The notes beneath the pieces were generated by a model. It had not been told where the DNA came from. It searched no databases and saw only the letters and a list, made by a program, of their open reading frames with translations. DNA of 64,000 nucleotides from Pascua guehoae (Eukaryota > Basidiomycota > Tremellomycetes > Trichosporonales > Trichosporonaceae): NCBI GenBank assembly GCA_001600415.1, contig BCJX01000012.1, forward strand, positions 1 through 64,000, written 5' to 3'. Positions 42,801 through 55,028 of the stretch are shown here, in pieces. Numbering within the stretch: position 1 is the stretch's first letter; every line of letters begins with the position of its first letter. The translations under genes and the position numbers were made by a program.

Positions 42801-45800
42801 GCTCGACTCTGCATACCCAGGACGACACACTGCGTGCGCTGTTTGCATGGCAGAGTGCCGATACCGAGACGCTCTGCCGCACACTGCAGCTGTTTGGCTT
42901 TGTTGGCGAGGACGAGATTGCAAAGTTCCTGCAACCTGTTCTGGACTCACTGTTTGCCATTCTCGTGTCGCATCTCGGCGACCGTCGCGAAGAGGTTGAT
43001 GACCTTGTATTCAAGGGGCTCATCAAGGTGCTCTCCATGGCATCTGACCGCCGCTTTCCGTCTTTCGGGCCGATCCTTGCCTCGTACACGGCCAAGCACT
43101 TTGCGTTCCAGTCGGTTGCGTCACATTTGCTCCGCGCGATGAAGGGTGTCATGGGTCGCCCCGCGACTCAGGAGTATCGCTCGTTACTAAAGGTGTGGCA
43201 TAACGTGTTCCGATTCGTCATTCGCTCCCGTGAACTTGATCGGTCGCGTGGGCCGTCTCTTGGCCCTACGTCGTCTGAGATCGAGGCCGACTTCAAGCGT
43301 CAAACGCGTGACATCCTCTCCGAGATCAACAACATTATGCTCTCGAGCGACAAGGCCCTCATTGGGTCACAGACACTTGCGGTTCAGCACTACGCCGACA
43401 TTCTTCCCGACCTGGCACAAGTGTTCCCACCAAGCGAGATTGCAGAGATGGTCATCGTCTTCACCGACACGCTCACGCGTGCACAGGGCAACCTTGCCAT
43501 CTACAAGCTGCTTTTGATCCTGCAAATTGTCAAGACCCTCCTCGAGTTTAGCGATACTCGCGCTGAATTAATCCCGGCCATCATCCGCTGGCTCAAGCCT
43601 CATATTGGCGGTTACGAAGAGGACCTGTTCTCTGCGCGCAATGAGACACAGGCCAACAAGGACAGCCGCAAACTCAAGTGGCTCGAGTGCAACCGTCTCG
43701 CTATTTCGGTTCTGGCATGGACGGTCAACAAGCTCCAAGAACTTCTCGACTCGCCAATCATCAAATCAGATCCTCTATTGCTCTCACAAGAAGAAGACAA
43801 TATCGAGTACTGCCTTTCAATCTTCCCGCTGCTCCTGGAATCATATAACGAACTTGCCAACGACGCTACGTTGGCGCTACTCGAAAGACACCGCGCGTCG
43901 CCAACAGTATGGAAATCCACCCCAGACGTCTTCCCTTCGTCTCACCCCTTTGCTCTGGTATCGCACCTTCCTCCACCTGCTCTGCTCGGTCAGGCGGAAG
44001 ACGAGGTGCCTCCAGCGGGCATTTTCAGGTGCGGCCTTGCAGAGGTCGCAGTTGTCATCTTCACGCTCGTGATCGCCACTCCCAAAGCCAACATGATCCG
44101 CTGGCTCGAAGAAGTACTCGACATGGGCGGTAGGGATCAGGTCACCACGCTACTGAAGACTGCGTTTGGTGTCTTCTCCTCGATTATCCGCTTTGACGCG
44201 TACCCCCGCCAGTGGTTGACTCTCTCTGGCCTCGGCTTTATCGCTACGGCTCGTTTCCTTGAGCCCGTGATCCAGTTCCTGCAGCGCTCCGAGTTTGTCC
44301 CTCCCATCGAGGACATGGAAAGGTTCGACCTCGAGCTGTGGACTCGCTGTATCGAGCTCCTGTGCGACATGTGCAGCAGTCCAGAGCTGGCACTCGAGGA
44401 CCAAGGCCTTCAGCGACGTCGTGCGGCGTGGATCATCGTTGGTGATCTCCGCGACGAGGGTTCAGTACTGCTCAAACGGCTCTGGAACGCGATCGGTTGG
44501 GACTCGGTTAGCCTCAGAAAGGATACCCCTCGGTACGGCGGATACCAGACACGATTCACTGGCCTGGCGGAACGCATCCTCACGCTGTGCTTGAGCTCGC
44601 ACGAGCGGCTGTGTGAGGCGGCCGTCGACGTCCTATTCTCCATGATCTACGCCGAATACGTTCTTGACGGCAAGTTCAATGCCATTCAGACCGAGATCTT
44701 CCAGAAGCTCGAAGTCTTGGTGAGTGCAGCTCATAATGTCTCTACCACTCTAAGCTGATTCGATGCAGTTCACACAAAAGACTGTCACTGCGAGCGAATC
44801 TGCCACGCGTGCATACTTTGTCACCCGCCTCCGCCACGTTTTCGAAACGACCCCGGAGATTGACGCCAACTTCCGCACTCGGGTGGCGCCGTTCCTCGAC
44901 GAGGTGGAGCTCTTCATCGACCTCCTCATGGCTGTGCGCGACCTTCCAGAAACGCCAATGTGGAAGGAGGAGCGTGTGGCGGCGACCGTCCGCCTCATGC
45001 ACTTTTTCTCCAAGGTTGGTCGTGACGACCTGTACATTCGCTTTGTCCACCACGTGGTGGCGATCAACGCCGGAGCGCAAGACTGGCTTGGTGCTGGCCT
45101 TGCACTGAAACTGCACGCCGACCTGTACAACTGGACGTTTGAAGGCGAGCTCGTCGACGAGTTTGAGAACGGCGACATCAAACTCCCCGCACAGTCGCAG
45201 TTTGAGCGCAAGGAGGCGTTGCTCTACCACGTGTTAGAGTACTTTGCCGAGGCAGAGGCGTACGAACACGCGGCCGACATCTGCCAGGACATTGTGGCCC
45301 AACACCGCCGCATCACGTTTGACATTGGGCGCATCTCTGAACTCCTCACTCATGAAGCGAGACTATGGGAGCGCATCGGCTTATCAACACGTCCCAAACC
45401 CGAGTACTTCCGCGTCGCATACTTTGGCAACTTTACGTCGCTCGACCTGGACAAGGACTTTATTGTGCGCGGCACACCATGGCAGCGCTATGTCGACTTT
45501 TGCGAGACCCTGCAGGCCAAGCACCCGGACGCGCAGATCCACCGGTCCAAGATCCCGCCCTCGGACTCTGTGCGCTATGGCACCGAACCCGTCATTTGGG
45601 TGACGAGTGTTACCCCCCTGCCTAACAAGAAACGGGCCATGTTCCGCAAGGGTGTCAACCAGCATGTTCAGTCATACTACAAGGCAAACTCTGTGGACCG
45701 GTTTGAGACGATGCGTCCCTACATTCTCGACCCCGAAGAGCGCGACTCGGTCCTGCACTGGATTGAAAAGACGACGATTATTACCTCCAACGAGCTGCCG

Positions 45801-47147
45801 GCGCTCGAGAGCCGAGCGGAGATTGTCCACATTCACCACGACCACATTTCACCCGTGGACTCGGCCATTGTCGTCGTCCGCAACGCCGACCGCGACCTGC
45901 GCAAGCTTGTCGATGCTACACCTGTAGAGTACGTTGTTGATATTTTAATCGGCCTCGTCACTGACACCCGCAGCGTCAAGCTCCTCGGTACTGCACTCAA
46001 CGGCGCTGTGGACTCGAGGGTCAATGGCGGCATTCCCTTGTACAAGAAACACTTTTTCGACTCTGCATACGTCGAGCGCCACCCCACCGAGTCAAAGAAC
46101 GTCGCGATGCTCCGTCAAGCCATTCTCGAGTACGCACGTACGATCCAGAAGGGACTCATCGCCCATCGGCGTGTAAACAAGGACATTGCGTTCCAGGAGG
46201 CATTGCGCACCCGTGAGTCTGGCATCCAACGCCCAACTGCTGATCCCCCAGTCTTCAACAAGGTCTACCCGGAAGAGATTGCCCAACTCCCGCCCATGCC
46301 CGAGGCAAACGACTATGGTCCGCAGTCTCCTGGCCCAATGTCCCCCGCCCTGTCGAGGACGAGCTTTTCAAAGAACAATTCGCCTGCGCTCGCTCAGTCG
46401 TCGACAATGACATCGTCGCCCGTGCTCTCCGACTTGCCTGAAAGCCAGCGGAACAGCTACCACCTTCCTGCGCTGCGCGTGGGTCCGCGTGCCAGTATTC
46501 CAGCAGTCGTTGGTGTGGCCGACGCGCCCAGTCGTCCGAGCATCAGCATCAGCAACTATAGTCATAGCCACAGCCACAGCCGCAGCCACAGCGCGCAGAG
46601 CAGTCCGCGACTCCCACAGGGCCCCGCGAGCATGGACAGCCACACGCACGGCCAAGTTCCGCGCGCAGGGGGTATCCTCCTCAGTGCGCCGCTCAACCGG
46701 ACGACGTCGAACAACTTGTCGCGCAATTCGTCCAAACGGGCCAATGGGCACGCTGGGTCCAACGTGGGCCACTCGCCTCATAAATCTGAAGAGCCGCACA
46801 CGCCCAGCACTGCCAGGCCGTCGGTGTTTGGCCGAGGCCGCTCTGGGAGTGTTTCCAATGCGGCCTCGCGGCAGAGCATCAGCGAGTCGGAGCGTACGAG
46901 CACTGGCACGGGCTCCATCACGGGCCATGGCGACGCGACCGAGCACGCTTCGCCAGCAATGGCTGGGGTCCCCTCGTTGACGTCGACGGGCGGCACGCGC
47001 CACGGGAGCGTGAGCACGCAGGGAAGCTCGGTGAGCATGCCCACCCTTGCCGAGAGTGTAGCCAAGAACGAGTACCCGCCGCCCTTGGCGGGTGTCCCTT
47101 CATCCCGGCAGGGATTGCGGCGGTTCGGGAGCTTACTCCGCCGTTAG
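39805..47147 (+). CDS. DOCK-family (DOCK1/Dck1-type) guanine-nucleotide exchange factor
   Basis: Exons 39805-39839, 39994-40275, 40349-40856, 40905-41201, 41243-44719 and 44769-47147, the last split by a probable in-frame 45-nt intron at 45929-45973, give about 2310 residues. The N-terminus has an SH3-like domain (IYSGLVVHPFRP, EVSLDVGDEFFAFEEY, DLWFRGYVVQG), typical of ELMO-binding DOCK-A proteins. The C2-like DHR1 lies around residues 430-720 (YHLLLDFRAFVA, RNDLYIKLWAASFS). A long helical region follows. The DHR2 exchange domain runs about 1600-1985 (ADLYNWTFEGEL, RKEALLYHVLEYFAEAEAYE, YFRVAYFGNF, NGGIPLYKKHFF). A Ser-rich low-complexity tail ends the protein. DHR2 domains activate Rac/Cdc42-type GTPases in cell polarity; the GTPase here is not known. 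Confidence 0.9.
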
Positions 47148-47365
47148 CTTGACGCGGACGCGCGACGACGCGGGTAGGCGAACGCGATCGTCGATCGCCG
47201 TGGGCGACGATGCAGAGGTCGTGGACGTGATGTACGTAGAGGTGGTGGATGATTACGTGTCGGCAGTCGTGAAGAGGTGTGGAGCGATACCTTGATCCAG
47301 TTGATACCTGCATACAACATACAATGAGGAACAGACGACTATAGTAATGTAACGACATGACCTGC

Positions 47366-47999
47366 CTACTTTGAAGACTGCTTGTAGCCTGTATCCGTCA
47401 GCAAGGTTCAAATGCAAGTGGGACTCGGGAGCAGGACCCGTGTCGTCTTTGGTGACTCACGCTTGGTGTCCAGTACAATGTTGCCGCAAATGGCACACAG
47501 GCCCTTCTTGTAGGCGCACTTTTGGCAGCGTGTCGCATTGTTCTGGTGTACTGATTGCTGTGTGTCAGCCGTGGCATCGTGTATTGTGTGCAAGTGTGCA
47601 AGTAGGTGACAGTTTGGTCCAGAAACAAGGAGCAACTGTTCGTCGCCTCTTGGTATCCTTCCCTCAACATCTTGCCCGTTTCTTCTTGCTCACTCCCCAA
47701 CCTCAAAACATCCCCACCACAACCCACCCCACCACACCCACACCAAAACTCACCTTGCAATCAATACACTTATTCCCGTACGGGTTCGTCTTGGCCTTAC
47801 TACTGCCCCCCGGCTTGGCATACGGCGCCGCCCTCGCGCGCGCAGACAGGAGCTTGTTTTCGCCAATCTTGCGCGTCGCCCCGGCAGGCTTGAACGGGTC
47901 GGGCGCCGCGACCGTCGATGTTTTCTGCGTGTCAGAATGCAGCTGCACCGGTACTTGGAGACCAGCTGGACGCACCTTTTCGCACTTTTTGCACACCAT
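47366..47999 (-). CDS. CRIPT: CRIPT zinc-ribbon protein (spliceosome-associated)
   Basis: Four exons (47976-47999, 47754-47924, 47461-47557, 47366-47388) give 104 residues, close to the 101 of animal CRIPT. Blocks are MVCKKCEKK, KIGENKLLSARARAAPYAK, CIDCK, CQKCAYKKGLCAICGNIVLD and the last exon ending TKRYKQSSK, aligning with the animal DTKNYKQTSV end. Paired CxxC motifs bind zinc. CRIPT homologues occur in minor/major spliceosome intermediates; in animals it also binds PSD-95 through its C-terminus, which has no relevance here. A stop codon is reached if the last intron is not removed; the YKQSSK match shows that it is. It is divergent from ARP2 across 440 bp. Confidence 0.92.
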
Positions 48000-48439
48000 T
48001 GTATGTGTATTGGAGATTGAGATTGGAGCTGAAAGTGATGTGTTATCAAGACAAACTCGTCCACCCGAGACTGATGGCGGATGACAGAGGGCAGATGGCA
48101 GGTGGCGAGATGGCGTCGGTGGAGGCCGGCCGTCGCCACTGCACGTGGCAAATGCCGAAATCGCCGGGCGTGTGGCCCCCGCCCCAGCCGTGGCGGTGAC
48201 GTCTCATGCCCATCCCATACCGCCGTCGACGTCGTGGCCACGAACCCATCCATACCACCTCAACCACCCACAACCACCATCGCTCACTCTCGCTCGACAC
48301 CGGCCCCGACGACTACGACCACGACACTTACTCCTGGACGGCTGGCCGTATTCCCTCCCCACCCCTGCTTCCCGCCTCCAACCCCGGCCTACACTCCCTC
48401 CACCCCTCCCCCACCCCCGCACACCCCCACCTCGGCAGG
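48000..48439. promoter_or_regulatory. Divergent promoter region of CRIPT and ARP2
   Basis: A non-coding, C-rich region of 440 bp between two head-to-head housekeeping genes. No TATA box is obvious. Confidence 0.5.
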
Positions 48440-50898
48440 ATGGCGCACCGCGACGAATCGCTCCCCCTCGTCGTCGATAACGGTACCGGCGTAAGTTCGA
48501 CAGTGGAGGCTGGCGCTGATGGCAGTTTGTCAAGTGCGGCTGGGCCGGGTCCAACTTTCCCGAATATGGTATGTGTCGTCATCGGCTAGCAGAGGGTGGG
48601 GAGGTCGAGATGTAGCGGGTTGAGGAGGGTGGGGGTGGTGAGGATGGTGAAGGGTGAAGGAGAGGGTGGGCCGTAGCGACGTCGGTGGCGACGATTGGGA
48701 CACGGGCGAGCGGTCGGATGGAGGGGTGGACCGTCGGCCAGGCGTGACGACGTTGTGTTGCCTGCTGCGGTGGCTGTTGCACGCGATGGTTGTCCTGTCG
48801 CGGCGTGGGGCGATGGGGTATTGGGGTATGGGTTCCGAGTTGGCTGTGGCTGCTGATCGTGGGCGGCCCATCTGATTGCGCGACACAGCGCTTGCAGAGG
48901 TTGCAACACGGCGCTTGCAGACGTTACAACAACACAGCGCTTGCAGACGTTGCAGATGTGCTGCAGTGTCGTGTTGTGTGCACGGACTGTTCGTGGCAGC
49001 GATTCCACTCTGCGCATCGCATCTTGCCCCACGTCCTCTGCTTGTTCCCTTCCAAACACCCATGCACCCCCTTCCCCCCCGCCCTCTCACCCCAATCAGC
49101 GCAGTAACCGTTCACTAACACGCAGTCTTCCCATCCGTCGTGGGCCGCCCGATCCTGCGCGCCGAGGAAAAGCGCATGGGCACCTCAGAGCTCGCGGACA
49201 TTATGGTCGGCGACGAGGCAGCCGAGAACCGCTCGTTTCTCCAAATGACGCACCCCATGGAACACGGCATTGTGAAAAACTGGGACGACATGAAGCACCT
49301 CTGGGACTATACGTTTGACACCAAGCTGCGCGTCGACCCGCGCGGGCGCAAGATTCTCCTCACCGAGCCCCCCATGAACCCAAAGGCCAACCGGCAGAAG
49401 ATGGCAGAGGTCATGTTTGAGGAGTATGGCTTTGGGGGCATTTATATTGCCATCCAGGCCGTGCTTACGCTGTATGCTCAGGGTGAGTGCCGAGAATTCA
49501 GAGGGAAGCGAGGTTGGGCCACGTATTAGGTGTTGTGGGCATTGCGCGTTGGGGGTGGGGTGTTAGCAGGGCGGAGGTGAGAGTCCGCGGTGGCATGGGT
49601 ACGGGAGAGAGCCCTGGGAACGAAGGCTGGCAACGAGGGTGGGGATCGACTGTGGCGGGAAGTGATGGGCGATGGGCACCATGGTCCGCTCGAAGCGGAG
49701 ACCAACGCGTGCCTGCTCCCTCGAACAAGAGCGGGTATTGAGCCTGAACGAGGCGACCATGGGACCGAGACCCTCCGTCTCCACCTTGTGGACATTATGT
49801 GGCCCCCTGTTACCCATTGCTCTACTGCCCCTCGATGGTCACCCGCCTACCCAACACTCGTTCTCCCCTACTTCAAAGACGCGTAGTGCTCTCTCTGCTC
49901 TGGTCCACGCAGGTGCTCGCACCGCCTAAGCGACACTCTCTAACACGCAGGCCTCCAGACCGGTGTGGTTGTCGACTCGGGCGACGGTGTCACCCACATT
50001 GTCCCCGTGTACGACGGTTACGCACTGCCGCACCTCACGCGCCGCCTCGACATTGCTGGCCGCGACGTGACGCGCTACCTCATCAAGCTCCTCCTGATGC
50101 GCGGCTACGCATTCGAGCGAACAGCAGACTTTGAGACTGTCCGCGCCATCAAGGAGAAGCTCTGTTTCATGAGCTACGACCTCGACTCGGACAAGAAGCT
50201 CGCCGACGAGACAACCGTCCTCGTCGAGAACTACACTGTGAGTATGGGCGACGGTTCAGCCGAGTCCTCGTTCCCTAACACGACAGCTCCCCGACGGCCG
50301 AGTCATCAAGGTCGGCTCGGAGCGCTACGAGGCACCCGAGTGCATGTTCCAGCCGCACCTCGTCGACGTCGAGCAGCCCGGCGTTGCAGAGCTCCTCTTC
50401 CAGACCATCCAGCAGGCCGCCGTCGACACGCGTTCCGAGCTCTACAAGCACATTGTCCTCTCGGGCGGATCGTCCATGTACCCGGGCTTCCCGTCGCGTC
50501 TCGAAAAGGAGATGAAGCAGCTGTACCTCACGCGTGTGCTTGGTGGCGACGCGTCGCGGTTGAAGGTGAGTCTGGGTCGGGAGAGCGAGTCGGGCGAGCA
50601 AGTCGACCGGGCCTGGTTGTCATGGGAGGGTGGAAGGAGACAGCGACAGAGGCGTGTACATAGCCCTATCCGATCCGTGCATCCTCCCACTCGCCCCATT
50701 CCCGCGTCTCTACCCCACACTAACGCCCAGAACTTCAAGATCCGCATCGAGGACCCCCCTCGCCGGAAACACATGGTGTTCCTCGGCGGCGCCGTCCTTG
50801 CCGACATTATGAAGGGCCAGGAGGCGTTCTGGGTCACAAAGGCCGAGTGGGATGAGGAGGGCGTCCGGGCGCTGGACAAGCTCGGCCGCGGCGACTAG
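48440..50898 (+). CDS. ARP2: Actin-related protein 2 (Arp2/3 complex)
   Basis: Six exons (48440-48490, 48526-48568, 49126-49482, 49951-50237, 50287-50565, 50731-50898) give 394 residues, the usual Arp2 length. It shows the actin-fold phosphate loops [20 protein letters not shown] and [18 protein letters not shown], the SVVGRPILR block, [66 protein letters not shown], and the Arp2-type end [20 protein letters not shown]. Arp2 is one of the two actin-like subunits that template branched actin filaments, for example at endocytic patches. The second and third introns (557 and 468 nt) are far longer than the rest. The DOCK gene nearby acts upstream of Rac and actin, but the adjacency may be coincidence. 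Confidence 0.97.
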
Positions 50899-51373
50899 AC
50901 GTTGTAGCATGATATGAAGAGACTGCCGCGAGGTGGGGTGGGTGGGACTGGCGACACGCAGCGCGCGGGGTGGCTCTTTGTGCTGGCAACACGATTGCCA
51001 CTCTCTATTTACTGCCAGCATCAAGCGGTAGCACTGATCCCAATGTCGAGCTGGTTGTGGTTGTGGTGTCTCGTATCTTGGTTTCCCACGCCAGCCTGGT
51101 TGGATGGTTGATGAGACATCGGCTAATCGGCCCTGTTGTCACCTGACACAATCGCCAAAGTCACTCACCCACCCCAGGCTTACCCCGCATCAGATGACGG
51201 CATGTCACCCTCGTCGCTGGGTCGCCTCCCAACACTGACCGAACACCCGATGCAGTCGTCGCGCCGCCAAGAACCCACATCCATCTCATCTCACACACCA
51301 TTCCGACCTCGCGATAGTGGTGGCCCACCACAAACCCCAATTTCCATCTCACCACCTTCCAAGCACTGCAACC
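50899..51373. other. Gap between ARP2 and OMA1
   Basis: 475 bp containing the ARP2 3' flank and OMA1 promoter. No further feature was seen. Confidence 0.6.
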
Positions 51374-54238
51374 ATGCGCGCCCTCCAAAGCGCATGGCGG
51401 CTCTCGCCCCACATCCGTCCATTATCAACAGCCCCGCGCTTATCGCGGTCGGTCGCATGCCCACATCCCGCTGCCCACCACTACCACCCACAGTCCGCCG
51501 TCCATCCCCAGCTCGCCTTCCACTCGGCCTCCCTCCGCCCCCTCACGCTCACGCTCACACTCACCCTCTCCCACCCTCGCCCCCGCCCCCAACGCCCAAC
51601 GCACCACCCCGCCCTCTCGCGCGCATTCCACACGACGCGACCCCGCGCCGATGTCTTCTTCGTCTCCGTCCCCGCCATCAAGGGCGCGCTGCTCAACGTG
51701 ACCCGCTTCAGCCTCCTCGTCCTCCCCTTTGTGTTTCGGTACCGGTACGTTTGGGGTCTAGCCCGTCTGGCCCGTCCCCGGGTGTGGGACGGATGGGGTG
51801 GGGGTGTGCGCCGAGATAGGCTGGCGGTGGCTCAAGAGCTCCGTACTCGGGGCTGGGCTCGGAGCTCGGGGGCAATCACGAGGTCCAACACGGCTTTACA
51901 CCACGCCGGACCTCCGACGACCACGCTGAACATCTGGGCGCTGACGCGTAGGCTGTGGAAAAAGTATCGCCGCACATCGATGCTCCTCATCCAGCTGCCC
52001 GTGAGTCCGCCTTGCCTGGTATCTGGCCACGGCTTGATCTGGGCCCTGCTTTGTCAATGCACGGAGTGCTGGCAAGTAGAGATATACTTGCGTCCCGCCT
52101 TCATCCAGATGGCCGGGCAAGTCCTCCCCCCACCCAACCCACACCTCACTCCCCCCCGGCGCACAGGGAACGCTGCACGGCCAAACTGGAGGGTGCCACA
52201 CTGACCCGCAGATCTTTGCATTCTGCATCGTCCTCGCGCTCGGACTGGACCAGAGTCCGCGGACGGGCAGGTGGCGGCTGCTGCTCATGGGCGAGCATGA
52301 GGAGATTGCGTGGAGTTATCGCAAGTGAGTCGGTGTGTGGGTGGGGCTGCGGGGTAGTTTGTTGTGGCCGTTGTCGTCTGTGTCTTTGACGTTGTGTTGG
52401 TTTGGTTTATTCTTTTCTTTCAAGTTGAAGTGTTCGTCCTTGCTTTTGTCCTTGCTTTCGTTCTTGTTTTCGTTCTGGCTTTCGTCCATGCTTTGTTCTT
52501 GCTTTCGTTCTTGCTCTCGTTCTCGCGTTGTTCATTGCCTCCTTGCCTCCTTTGCTCCCTGGCTTCCTCGCTCCCTTGCTCCCTTGCTTGCTCCCTTGCT
52601 TGCTCCCTTGATTGCTTACTTGCTTGCTTACTTGCTTGCTTGCTTGCTTGCTTGCTTGGGTCTTTTCTTCCTTTCTTCCTTCCTTCATTCTCTCTTTCCT
52701 CGTTTCTTCCTTTCCTCGTTGCTTCCTTTGCTTCCGTTCCTTCCGTTCTTCCTTTCTCTCATATTCTCCCTCCTTCCCTATCTCTCCTTCTCTTCCTTCC
52801 ACTTCTCTTCTTTCTCTCACACAATGGTCTTGCTTCTCATCCTCATCCTAGTCCTTCATCCTCTCCAGTCCCCCCCCCAACCGCCTCCCCTCTACCCCAT
52901 CCGCCTTAGCCCCCAAGTCGTCCGTCCCAACTAACACCCAGACGCAAAGAGGTCCTCCTCCACGACGGCCCCCTCATCCTCCGACGCGACGACCCACGCT
53001 CACAACAAGTCGGACGCGTCGTCACACGCCTCGTCACTGCGCTCGAGGAGCAGGACGGATACACCATCCACGGCGCAACGTGGCCGCCACGCCAGGACCT
53101 TGCACATGTCATGATCGAGCGCGAGGAGGCCGAGCGGCTGGAGCGCTACGAGCCCAGCTGTACCGCAAAATCGACGTGGATGCCCTGGCGACCAGAATCG
53201 CACAATCCCCTCAAGGCGTGTAGGATGGGATCGGGGGATTGGAATGTCTATGTTATTGATCTGGTGAGTGTTGACGAGGGAGGGAGGTGCAGAGGTTGTG
53301 AAAGAGACACGAGGAATGACAGGGGAGACACCGAGCAGGAACTGTGATCCATAGAGGGCTGCCTGTCGATAGTAGTCCACCTTCCCTTCGTCGTTTATCA
53401 AATGCCCCGCGCCATTGACTAACATATCAGCCACAAGTCAACGCGTTTGCGCTACCCAGCAAGGACATCTTTATCTACACTGGCCTCCTGAACACACTCC
53501 CTGCGGACGACACGATGCTCGCCGCGGCCCTCGCGCACGAGGTGGCGCATGTGGTGCAACGTCACAGTGTCGAAAACCTTGGAGTGAGTTAGCGTCGATC
53601 TCGTTGTCCTAACTCCTCAGTTTCTCAACCTCGCCGCAGTGGCCTTTGACGTCCTCCGCGGCATCTCGTTTGCATTCACAATTTCTTTCCCTGTGTAAGC
53701 TAGGAATCGTGCTGCGTGCTAGCTTACACCAGCGTCACCGACTCGGCAGCCATGTTCATCAACTGGCTAAACGACGTTGTCGCCGAGCGAGCCTTTTCGC
53801 GCAAGCTCGAGGAGGAGGCAGACGCAGTCGGTCTCGAACTCATGGCGATGGGCGGGTACGATCCCCGCGGAATGCTCGACCTGTGGGAGCTCATGGCATG
53901 CGTCGAGGCAGACGCCGAGGCTGCGGGCCAAACGAATGGCTTTGACAAGGTTGACTTGCTACGAACCCATCCAACTAGCGAAGCTCGGCGAGAGGTCAGT
54001 TGCGAAGGGTGTGGCCTTGATAACTGACACCCAGGCCACACTGCGATGCCTCCCCAAAGCAATGAAGATTTGGACGTCGGCGCGCGAACCTCAACGCGCC
54101 AGCATCGAACGCCTCCTCGTGTCAAAGGCTGAGAGCAAGCCATCTGCCACGGAATCGAACTCCCATGAAGGTCCCGACGCGTCTGGGACTGCTGCATCTG
54201 ATGCCGTAGCCTCGACCACTCCCGCACTCCCTGCTTGA
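51374..54238 (+). CDS. OMA1: OMA1-like mitochondrial inner-membrane M48 metallopeptidase
   Basis: Eight exons (51374-51744, 51952-52000, 52212-52324, 52942-53263, 53431-53583, 53621-53694, 53733-53994, 54035-54238) give 515 residues. The N-terminus MRALQSAWRLSPHIRPLSTA is Arg/Ser-rich without acids, a mitochondrial presequence. A hydrophobic stretch (LLVLPFVF) and IFAFCIVLALGL are probable membrane segments. The M48 core has AFALPSKDIFIYTGLL, the zinc site HEVAHVVQRH (His321, Glu322, His325) and the third-ligand region EEEADAVGLELMAMGGYDP. The end ATLRCLPKAMKIW fits the family, followed by a Ser/Glu-rich tail. OMA1 cleaves inner-membrane proteins under stress. The third intron (617 nt) is mostly pyrimidines on the coding strand with CTTG repeats. 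Confidence 0.93.
52431..52858 (+). repeat. Pyrimidine-rich intron sequence with (CTTG)n array
   Basis: About 430 bases of mainly C and T inside the third OMA1 intron. It includes clustered cttg units (about 52560-52660) and tttccttcc-like units. Reading frames here are long but low-complexity (Leu/Ser/Phe or, in reverse, Lys/Glu/Arg) and are not coding. Confidence 0.85.
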
Positions 54239-55028
54239 TAAATACATTGTAGATCCCTAAATTGTTCGCTAGTTCACCGTGTCCCCGAATTGTAGATGTT
54301 GCAAAGTCCTAAACCCCTCATTATCGCGATGTAACCTGATAAATATGCCATGCAAAACTTGGTACATGGTCATTCGGTGCCAAGCAACAGTCCTGGAACA
54401 CTGTGGAGGCGAGCAGAGTGCACGATCCACAAGGAGACGAGGAGGTGGCTTGTGCTCACGGTGGCTGCTGTGCCATGACGTCACTATCCTAAACTGTTGT
54501 CTTATCTTTCCACCTGAGAGCTTGGAACGCCTGCCGACCCCACAACAATGCACACCCCACCTGTACACCCACTTCAGCGGCGCCGTGCGCGCCGTGCATC
54601 ACGTCGTCCTCGTCGGCGCCCTCTGCACGCGCCGGTCCCAGAGCACTGTGAGCCTATTCTATGTCAAGAAGCGGAGCTGAGCGACGGTCACATGACGACA
54701 ACCTTCCGGCTGTTTACATTTCCGACGCGTCCGGCGGCCGTGGTCGTCGTTCACACTGGAAAGAATGCCGATTACCGAGCTAGACCGGCCACCGATCCAC
54801 CGAGGTACACCTGCACCTGCACCTGCACCACCCACCAAGCACTATGCACCGCACCATGCTGGTCGACCAGGTCCGTTGGGCCCAGAATGGCAGCATCCGG
54901 CATGCGTTGTCCTCGTGCCCACCATAAAGTAGTCGTTGGCGTTACTCACCTCACCTCCCCACATCCACTCGCACACGGTCACTACTGAACAACAACCCAC
55001 AGTTACAGTCACCACTGAACAATCAACA
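54239..55028. other. Gap between OMA1 and the acyl-CoA synthetase gene
   Basis: 790 bp, non-coding as far as can be seen. It includes a cctgca triplet-pair repeat near 54805-54830 and a cagttacagtcaccactgaacaa near-duplicate just before the start codon (around 54975-55025). Confidence 0.55.

Noticed and set aside
52407..52909. Long Leu/Ser/Phe-rich frames (plus) and Lys/Glu-rich frame (minus) in the OMA1 intron
   Set aside because: These are products of CTTG and CTTCC repeats inside an intron bounded by good splice sites and flanked by OMA1 coding blocks.
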